Shown one piece after another: positions 1 through 4,694 of a DNA stretch of 5,755 nucleotides. Source of the DNA: an uncultured Clostridia bacterium. GTDB taxonomy: Bacteria > Bacillota > Clostridia > Oscillospirales > Acutalibacteraceae. Under the pieces are notes generated by a model. It saw only the letters and a list, made by a program, of their open reading frames with translations. It searched no databases and was not told the origin of the DNA. The translations under genes and the position numbers were made by a program. The stretch covers positions 1 to 5,755 of the forward strand of contig CALBNX010000013.1 in the NCBI GenBank assembly GCA_937896885.1, written 5' to 3'. The stretch's first letter is position 1, and every line of letters starts with the position of its first letter.

Positions 1-635
1 TTGAAACTCTTGCACCGGCAGGTTATACTGCTAAAACTCTTTCGACAATGCTTGTTGATGAGTGTGATAAGCTTTATGGTCATAAGCCTGGTGACGATGC
101 AACTGCTTGTGTAGTTCGTATCAGAAAACGAGTTCCGATGAATATGCTCTTCGGACCTCCGTCAAATCGTGATGATGCTGATAGAATGATGTCACTTTTC
201 TTCTCAAAAGAAGGTAAACACATCATTTGTGGCGGGACAACATCTTCAATTGCTGCTAAGTTTTTACGAAAACCACTCAAAGCATCGCTTAATTTTGAGC
301 AGAGCGATGTTCCTCCTATTGCAGAATTAGAAGGTGTTGACCTGGTCACAGAAGGTGTTATCACTGTCAATAAAGTCGTTGAGTATGCTGAGGACTACCT
401 TGGCGAAAACAAGCATTATGAGCATTGGAGTTTCAAAAAAGACGGTGCTTCTCTTATCTGCCGTCTGTTGTTTGAAGAAGCTACTGACATCAATTTCTAT
501 GTTGGTCGTGCAATTAACCCTGCTCATCAGAATCCTGATTTGCCTATAAATTTCAATATTAAAATGAATCTTGTTGAAGAACTTTCAAAGTCTCTCAAGA
601 AAATGGGCAAAAGGATTAAAGTAAGTTATTTCTAA
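1..635 (+). CDS. SpoIIE-type PP2C serine/threonine phosphatase, C-terminal part (5' end outside window)
   Basis: The reading frame is open from the left edge (first full codon at 3) to TAA at 633-635, giving 210 C-terminal residues; the true start lies upstream. Fragment residues 26-40 contain a Gly-Asp-Asp-Ala-Thr-Ala motif followed by a Val-Val-Arg-Ile strand. This matches the final metal-binding strand of SpoIIE/PP2C phosphatases, where the aspartates hold catalytic Mn/Mg ions for phosphoserine/phosphothreonine hydrolysis. After it comes a tail of about 165 residues that I cannot assign to a named domain; it includes Cys-Gly-Gly-Thr-Thr at 77-81 and a lysine-rich end. No membrane segment is visible. 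The gene ends 12 nt before the hydrogenase start, and the hydrogenase ribosome site overlaps its stop, so the two likely form one operon. From family knowledge, such phosphatases often adjoin HydS-like hydrogenases in Clostridia; a signalling role is inference. The phosphatase call is fairly sure, its substrate unknown. Confidence 0.83.
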   Translation, partial: ETLAPAGYTAKTLSTMLVDECDKLYGHKPGDDATACVVRIRKRVPMNMLFGPPSNRDDADRMMSLFFSKEGKHIICGGTTSSIAAKFLRKPLKASLNFEQSDVPPIAELEGVDLVTEGVITVNKVVEYAEDYLGENKHYEHWSFKKDGASLICRLLFEEATDINFYVGRAINPAHQNPDLPINFNIKMNLVEELSKSLKKMGKRIKVSYF

Positions 636-640
636 GGAGA
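634..640 (+). promoter_or_regulatory. Ribosome binding site of the hydrogenase, overlapping the upstream stop codon
   Basis: AAGGAGA lies 7 nt before the ATG at 648. Its first two bases are the last two of the phosphatase TAA stop (633-635). A ribosome terminating on the phosphatase therefore sits on this site, which favours translational coupling and a fixed ratio of the two proteins. The coupling is inferred; the overlap is seen directly. Confidence 0.85.
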
Positions 641-647
641 TGACAGT

Positions 648-2069
648 ATGAGAAAATTTGATACAAAAGTACAGTACCTTAAATATAAAGTTTTGCGTGA
701 AGTTGCAAAGCACAGCTGGAATGACACTCTTATTGAAAATCTTTGGAATATTCCAAAAACAATTTCTCCCGGCAAAGAGCCTACTATGCGTTGCTGCGTT
801 TATAAAGAACGAGCAATTCTTGGTGAACGTGTAAAACTTGCAATGGGTGGAGATAAAGAAAATCCTAATGTGATTGAAGTTATCGATATCGCTTGTGATG
901 AATGCCCTGCAGCAGGATATGAAGTAACAGATTCTTGCCGTGGTTGCCTTGCTCACAGATGTGAAGATGTTTGTAAGCGTGGTGCGATTTCTTTTGACCA
1001 TAATCATGTGGCACATATTGATAAAACGAAATGTGTTGAGTGTGGTCAGTGTGCAAAGGTTTGTCCTTTTGCTGCTATTGTAAATCGTAAGCGTCCTTGT
1101 CAAAATGCTTGTAAGGTAAAGGCAATTTCTATCAATGACAATAATGCGGCGGCGATTGATAATAATAAATGTATACAATGTGGTGCCTGTGTATATCAGT
1201 GTCCGTTCGGTGCAATCAGCGACAAATCATATATTCTTAATGTTATTGATATTCTTAAAAAGAGTCAGAATAATGAAAAGTATAAGGTTTATGCAGTTGT
1301 TGCTCCTTCAATTTCCAGCCAGTTTACTTATGCGAAGCTGGGTCAGGTAATCAGCGGACTTAAAGAACTTGGCTTTTATACTGTTGTTGAAGCAGCTCTT
1401 GGTGCTGATATGGTTGCAATGGAAGAGTCAAAAGAACTCAGTGAAAAAGAATTCTTAACAAGCTCATGCTGTCCTGCATTTGTGCAATATATAAAATCTT
1501 CATTCCCAACACTTTTACCTAATGTTTCACATAATTTGTCACCAATGGCAATGCTTGCAAAGTACATAAAGGAAACAAGTGAAAATGCAAAGGTTGTGTT
1601 CATAGGACCTTGTACAGCTAAAAAAGCAGAAGCGCAACTTGATTCTGTTAAGCCCTATGTAGATGCAGTGCTTACCTTTGAAGAATTACAAGCTCTCTTT
1701 GACAGTAAAGATATTGATATTACAACTCTCGAAGAAGATGTACTTGATAACGCATCATATTTCGGCAGAATTTTTGCCCGTTCAGGCGGTCTTTCAGATG
1801 CAGTTAAACAAGCACTCGATGAACAGAAAATTGATTTCACAGTAAAACCTGCTGTTTGCGACGGAATTGAGGCTTGTAAGGTAGCACTTCTTAAAAAAAG
1901 TAAGAATGTTCTTGATGCAAACTTCATTGAAGGTATGGCTTGTGTAGGCGGTTGTATCGGTGGTGCAGGATGTCTTACCCACGGTGAAAAGAATAAAGCT
2001 CAAGTAGATGATTACGGTAGAGAAGCGTTTGAAAAAACAATCTCTGATGCCGTGTCAATAGTTAAATAA
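648..2069 (+). CDS. Monomeric [FeFe] hydrogenase, HydS-like (putative sensory group C/D)
   Basis: A 473-residue cytoplasmic iron-sulfur protein with no signal peptide or membrane segment. Residues 95-190 hold 14 cysteines in ferredoxin-type spacing: 97/100/105/109, 129/132/135/139, 151/155 and 175/178/181/185. Further cysteines are at 49/50 and 83/86. The H-cluster domain spans about 215-473. Loop L1 is SSCCPAF (Cys274, Cys275); L2 is GPCTAKKAE (Cys322, Lys325, Glu328); L3 is EGMACVGGCIGGAG (Cys432, Cys436). All four expected cluster ligands are present, as are the cyanide-contacting Lys and the proton-path Cys and Glu of group A enzymes. Departures are Gly320 for the L2 Met, Phe278 for Trp, Val433 for Pro and Ala440 for Gly; the Met-to-Gly change is known from HydS-type proteins. 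Maturation needs HydE, HydF and HydG, not in this window. The start is fixed by AAGGAGA at 634-640. Hydrogenase identity is very sure; sensory rather than bulk hydrogen-producing function is inferred from the motifs and the phosphatase partner. Confidence 0.93.
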   Translation: MRKFDTKVQYLKYKVLREVAKHSWNDTLIENLWNIPKTISPGKEPTMRCCVYKERAILGERVKLAMGGDKENPNVIEVIDIACDECPAAGYEVTDSCRGCLAHRCEDVCKRGAISFDHNHVAHIDKTKCVECGQCAKVCPFAAIVNRKRPCQNACKVKAISINDNNAAAIDNNKCIQCGACVYQCPFGAISDKSYILNVIDILKKSQNNEKYKVYAVVAPSISSQFTYAKLGQVISGLKELGFYTVVEAALGADMVAMEESKELSEKEFLTSSCCPAFVQYIKSSFPTLLPNVSHNLSPMAMLAKYIKETSENAKVVFIGPCTAKKAEAQLDSVKPYVDAVLTFEELQALFDSKDIDITTLEEDVLDNASYFGRIFARSGGLSDAVKQALDEQKIDFTVKPAVCDGIEACKVALLKKSKNVLDANFIEGMACVGGCIGGAGCLTHGEKNKAQVDDYGREAFEKTISDAVSIVK

Positions 2070-2146
2070 TTCTTCCGATTAACTTTTCTTTGTATTTGAT
2101 TATTCTATGTGCAAAGCTATACTTTAATGTAATTTGTATATAAAAA

Positions 2147-2181
2147 GAGGACATTGAAACCAATGTCCTCTAAATTTTTTT
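2147..2181. terminator. Bidirectional rho-independent terminator between convergent genes
   Basis: A perfect 10-bp stem (GAGGACATTG at 2147-2156 with CAATGTCCTC at 2161-2170) and an AAAC loop are followed, after a few bases, by seven T at 2175-2181. It would terminate the phosphatase-hydrogenase transcript 78 nt after the stop. Read on the other strand, the same stem is followed by five T (A-run at 2142-2146), so it can also end the araC-type transcript arriving from the right. Confidence 0.9.
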
Positions 2182-2186
2182 CACCA

Positions 2187-2214
2187 GTATAATATTTCAT
2201 TTGAAATATTATAC
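2187..2214. repeat. AT-rich perfect inverted repeat, 13-bp arms
   Basis: GTATAATATTTCA at 2187-2199 is the exact reverse complement of TGAAATATTATAC at 2202-2214, with only TT between. It starts 4 nt after the AraC-type stop codon on the - strand. It has no T-run beside it, so it is not a canonical terminator. It could act as a 3' mRNA-stabilising hairpin or as a roadblock ahead of the adjacent terminator. The function is unknown; the symmetry is seen directly. Confidence 0.8.
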
Positions 2215-2218
2215 AGAG

Positions 2219-3100
2219 TTATTCATTTTTCTGATTTTCTGCTATTATTTTACTTCGCTTTCTGTATTCTGACGGTGTCACTCCCGTGTATTTTCTAAAT
2301 AATCGACTGAAATACAATGCATTATCATAACCGATTGTGTTAGCAATCTCAGTTATATTTTTATTGCTGTTTTCCAGATACCCTTTTGCTGCGGCAATTC
2401 TTAAAGAAACAATGTACTGCATTGGTGGTACTTTCATAACATTTTTAAAGTTATGAATAAACCAATTCACACTCATAAGGTGTTCACTAGCATATTGTTC
2501 TATGGAAATTGGCTTGCTGTAGTTTTCATTGAAATAGTGTACTGCTCTTTCAATATCGTTAATTGTATCGTTTTTTGTTTGTTTACCTTCTTTAATGTAT
2601 CTGTTTATTGTTAAAAAGATGTGGCGAAGAAACAGTCGTATCATATCCTCATAATTCTCACGCTGCAACTGTAACTCTCTGATAATTTGATTATATATCC
2701 AAGGATAGTCTGGTGAAACTCCGGTAAAGAAAACATTTTCTTCTTTTGGTAATTCATAGCGTTCAAGGTATTCTTCTACTTTCCAACCAGTGAAGTGAAC
2801 CCAATAAACCTCTGTTTTATCTACTGCATAGTAATAATACACTTGTGGTTCTTTGGGCCTGAACAAAACCATATTACCTTTTGTAACAACGGTGGGTTCT
2901 TTGCTACCCTTAAAATAGAAATAACCTTTTCCTGACGCAATATATAATAACTGATAATCATTTCTTCCTTCGGGGTGAGGTGTCTCAATGACAGGGGTTG
3001 TATGAACACGGTAATAACCACAGTTGTTTACTTTGATAGGCACAGTTAAATCTTCTAAGTTAGGATTTTCATCGTCAACATAGGCTACGTTAATATACAA
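2219..3100 (-). CDS. AraC-family transcriptional regulator, TTG start
   Basis: A 293-residue regulator, the usual size for the family. Residues about 25-105 look like the AraC-type cupin/arabinose-binding sensor, with a GYFYF strand, a GNMVLFRP turn and an aromatic run of four tyrosines (88-91). Residues about 180-285 form the double helix-turn-helix DNA-binding domain. The second unit carries the classic signature around 256-281 (IGYDNALYFSRLFRKYTGV, then TPSEYRK). The start is TTG at 3100-3098, 6 nt after a perfect AGGAGGA (3113-3107), with a good promoter just upstream. An ATG at 3223 is in frame and would give 334 residues, but the extra 41 codons cover the promoter and ribosome site. It is divergent from the symporter/beta-galactosidase genes and so is probably their sugar-responsive activator; the ligand is inferred to be the imported glycoside. 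Family assignment is very sure, target inferred. Confidence 0.93.
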   Translation of the reverse strand: MYINVAYVDDENPNLEDLTVPIKVNNCGYYRVHTTPVIETPHPEGRNDYQLLYIASGKGYFYFKGSKEPTVVTKGNMVLFRPKEPQVYYYYAVDKTEVYWVHFTGWKVEEYLERYELPKEENVFFTGVSPDYPWIYNQIIRELQLQRENYEDMIRLFLRHIFLTINRYIKEGKQTKNDTINDIERAVHYFNENYSKPISIEQYASEHLMSVNWFIHNFKNVMKVPPMQYIVSLRIAAAKGYLENSNKNITEIANTIGYDNALYFSRLFRKYTGVTPSEYRKRSKIIAENQKNE

Positions 3101-3106
3101 GCAAAC

Positions 3107-3113
3107 TCCTCCT
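3107..3113 (-). promoter_or_regulatory. Ribosome binding site that sets the TTG start of the AraC-type gene
   Basis: On the - strand AGGAGGA is followed by 6 nt and then TTG (3100-3098). No ATG is suitably placed after this near-ideal site, so it decides in favour of the TTG start over the in-frame ATG at 3223, which has no comparable site. Confidence 0.85.
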
Positions 3114-3117
3114 AATG

Positions 3118-3158
3118 TGATTATGTTTATATTATATAGTAAAATCATATCATAATCA
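3118..3158. promoter_or_regulatory. Candidate operator: 8-bp inverted repeat flanking the regulator's core promoter
   Basis: TGATTATG (3118-3125) is the exact reverse complement of CATAATCA (3151-3158); centres are 33 bp apart, about three helical turns. One arm overlaps the -35 element of the AraC-type promoter and the other its predicted start point, a layout suited to autorepression. AraC proteins more often use direct repeats, and an 8-bp match in such AT-rich DNA could be chance, so this stays tentative. Confidence 0.3.
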
Positions 3159-3159
3159 A
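3131..3159 (-). promoter_or_regulatory. Promoter of the AraC-type gene
   Basis: On the - strand TTGATT (3159-3154) is separated by exactly 17 bp from a consensus TATAAT (3136-3131), the sigma-A spacing. Predicted transcription start is near 3124, giving a leader of about 24 nt that carries the AGGAGGA site. The strong -10 and short leader support the TTG start. Confidence 0.75.
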
Positions 3160-3204
3160 TATGTGGTAAAGTGATTTTGTGCATATTTTGGTTAATTTTA
3201 TTTA

Positions 3205-3233
3205 TTGTTTGTGTATTTTTCATAGTTTATAAT
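3205..3233 (+). promoter_or_regulatory. Promoter of the symporter/beta-galactosidase operon
   Basis: TTGTTT (3205-3210), a 17-bp spacer and a consensus TATAAT (3228-3233) give a good sigma-A promoter. Predicted start is near 3240, with a leader of about 46 nt. The weak -35 is in keeping with a promoter that needs an activator, here probably the divergent AraC-type protein. The in-frame ATG at 3232 lies inside the -10 element and so cannot be the start used from this promoter. Confidence 0.72.
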
Positions 3234-3272
3234 GAAATTACAAAATAAATTTGTGGTCATCACAAAAAAGAA

Positions 3273-3280
3273 AAGGGGAA
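3273..3280 (+). promoter_or_regulatory. Ribosome binding site that sets the symporter start
   Basis: AAGGGGAA lies 5 nt before the ATG at 3286. It supports this start over the in-frame ATG at 3232, which overlaps the predicted -10 element and lacks a ribosome site. Confidence 0.75.
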
Positions 3281-3285
3281 AAACT

Positions 3286-4683
3286 ATGGAACAGAAAAAA
3301 TACTTAAAATGGTATCACAAAGTCGGATATGGTTCCGGCGACGTTGCAGGAAACTGCGTGTATGCACTATTAACAGCTTTTATGATGATTTATCTGACTG
3401 ATACAGTCGGATTGAGTATGGGTATTGTAAGCACCTTAATTGCTGTTTCAAAGATTTTTGATGGTGTATCAGACTTCTTCTTCGGAAGAATGATTGATAA
3501 AACTCATTCAAAAATGGGTAAAGCACGTCCTTGGATGCTCTGGCCATATATCGGTTGCTCAATTTCACTTGTAGCTTGTTTTGCAATTCCTATGAATTGG
3601 GGAGAAACAGCACAGTACATATTCTTCTTTATTTCATATACACTTCTAAATGCAGTATTCTTTACAGCGAACAATATTGCATATGCTTCCCTTACAGCTC
3701 TTATTACAAAAAATACAAGTGAAAGAGTCCAGCTCGGTTCTTTCCGTTTTATCTTCGCCTTTGCAACCAAAATTGTAATTGAAGCTGTTACAATTCAAGC
3801 TGTAAGTTTGCTTGGCGGCGGTGCTTTCGGTTGGAGAACTATTGCTATCATTTATGCGATTCTTGGTCTTATTGTAAATACAATCTCTGTTTTCTCTGTA
3901 AAAGAGCTTCCTGAGGCAGATGAAGGTATGGATAAGGAACGAGAGGAAGAACACAAACTTACTTTCTTCAAATCCTTTGGATTACTTATGAAGAACAAGT
4001 ATTATGTTATTATTTGTGTTACTTATATTATGACACAGATTTATGCTTCTGTTATTGGTATGGGTACTTATTATGCAAAATATATTCTTGGCAACGAGAC
4101 ACTCTTTAGTGACATCTCACTCGCTATAAATATCACTATGGTTGTGGCTCTTATTGCACTGCCTATGATTATTCAAAAGATGGGCGGTATGTATAAGCTT
4201 AATATTGCAGGTTATATCCTTGCAACTGTGGGCCGTCTCGGAGTTATAGCTGCCGGATATATGGGCAGTATTCCTCTTATGCTCGTTTTCACAGCTATTT
4301 CAACCTTAGGTATCGCACCTCTTCAGGGTGATATGAACGCACTTATTGCTTCTTGTTCTGAATATACAACATTAAAGACAGGTCACAGACTTGACGGTAT
4401 GATGTTCTCTTGCTCATCTCTCGGTATTAAAGTCGGCGGTGCTCTCGGTACTGCTATCTGCGGTTGGCTTCTTGATGCTGCAGGCTATGTTGAAAATGCA
4501 GCTGAACAGACATCTGCAACAGTTAATATGCTCCACTTCCTCTATCTTTGGGCACCTGTAATTCTTTGTGCAGTAGTAGCTGTTCTTCTTTCACGCCTTA
4601 AGGTTGAGAAGGCTAACAAAGAGCTTCTTGAAGAAAAGCACATGACAGAAGATGAACTTGATGTTGTTTACGGTAATGTATAA
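3286..4683 (+). CDS. GPH-family (melibiose-type) glycoside:cation symporter, MFS superfamily
   Basis: A 465-residue inner-membrane protein, normal for the glycoside-pentoside-hexuronide:cation symporter family. An N-terminal GYGSGDVAGN segment leads into helix 1. Helix 2 carries the paired aspartates Asp59 and Asp63 (FDGVSDFFFG), matching the cation- and sugar-binding Asp55/Asp59 of MelB. Next come the family's DKTHSKMGKARPW loop (71-83) and about 12 hydrophobic stretches in two halves, split by a charged cytoplasmic loop at roughly 205-230. A GHRLDGMMFS motif at 366-375 corresponds to the conserved segment before helix 11. The C-terminus is a short acidic tail with no PTS IIA domain, unlike LacS. 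The start is set by AAGGGGAA at 3273-3280. The gene precedes a LacZ-type hydrolase by 11 nt, so its substrate is probably lactose or another beta-galactoside taken up intact with H+ or Na+. Family very sure; substrate inferred from context. Confidence 0.92.
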   Translation: MEQKKYLKWYHKVGYGSGDVAGNCVYALLTAFMMIYLTDTVGLSMGIVSTLIAVSKIFDGVSDFFFGRMIDKTHSKMGKARPWMLWPYIGCSISLVACFAIPMNWGETAQYIFFFISYTLLNAVFFTANNIAYASLTALITKNTSERVQLGSFRFIFAFATKIVIEAVTIQAVSLLGGGAFGWRTIAIIYAILGLIVNTISVFSVKELPEADEGMDKEREEEHKLTFFKSFGLLMKNKYYVIICVTYIMTQIYASVIGMGTYYAKYILGNETLFSDISLAINITMVVALIALPMIIQKMGGMYKLNIAGYILATVGRLGVIAAGYMGSIPLMLVFTAISTLGIAPLQGDMNALIASCSEYTTLKTGHRLDGMMFSCSSLGIKVGGALGTAICGWLLDAAGYVENAAEQTSATVNMLHFLYLWAPVILCAVVAVLLSRLKVEKANKELLEEKHMTEDELDVVYGNV

Positions 4684-4689
4684 GGGTGG
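4684..4689 (+). promoter_or_regulatory. Ribosome binding site of the GH2 gene in the 11-nt gap
   Basis: GGGTGG directly follows the symporter TAA stop and lies 5 nt before the ATG at 4695. It is an imperfect Shine-Dalgarno sequence; the tight spacing suggests that translation of the hydrolase depends partly on ribosomes leaving the symporter gene. There is no room for a separate promoter in the gap. Confidence 0.7.
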
Positions 4690-4694
4690 TTATT

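Noticed and set aside
585..1178. A 197-codon open frame on the - strand across the hydrogenase start.
   Set aside because: It is antisense to a gene with unmistakable hydrogenase motifs, its composition is rich in Ile, Thr, Asn and Arg as expected of a shadow frame, and it has no ribosome site.
648..2069. Reading the hydrogenase as a NADH-dependent bidirectional or electron-bifurcating HydA subunit.
   Set aside because: It lacks the N-terminal [2Fe-2S] and NuoG-like domains, no HydB or HydC genes adjoin it in the window, and its L2 and L3 loops differ from the group A consensus.
2096..2123. TTGATT, 16-bp spacer and TATACT on the + strand just before the terminator, which could drive an RNA of about 50 nt.
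   Set aside because: The DNA is very AT-rich, the -10 is imperfect and there is no recognisable RNA fold beyond the terminator hairpin, so a chance match is more likely.
2187..2214. The 28-bp palindrome as the terminal inverted repeat of an insertion sequence.
   Set aside because: There is no transposase, no target duplication and no second copy in the window; both arms are adjacent rather than flanking an element.
3232..3285. Upstream in-frame ATG giving an 18-residue longer symporter.
   Set aside because: The ATG is inside the predicted -10 element, has no ribosome site, and the added basic residues do not belong to the family's N-terminus; the ATG at 3286 follows a good site.
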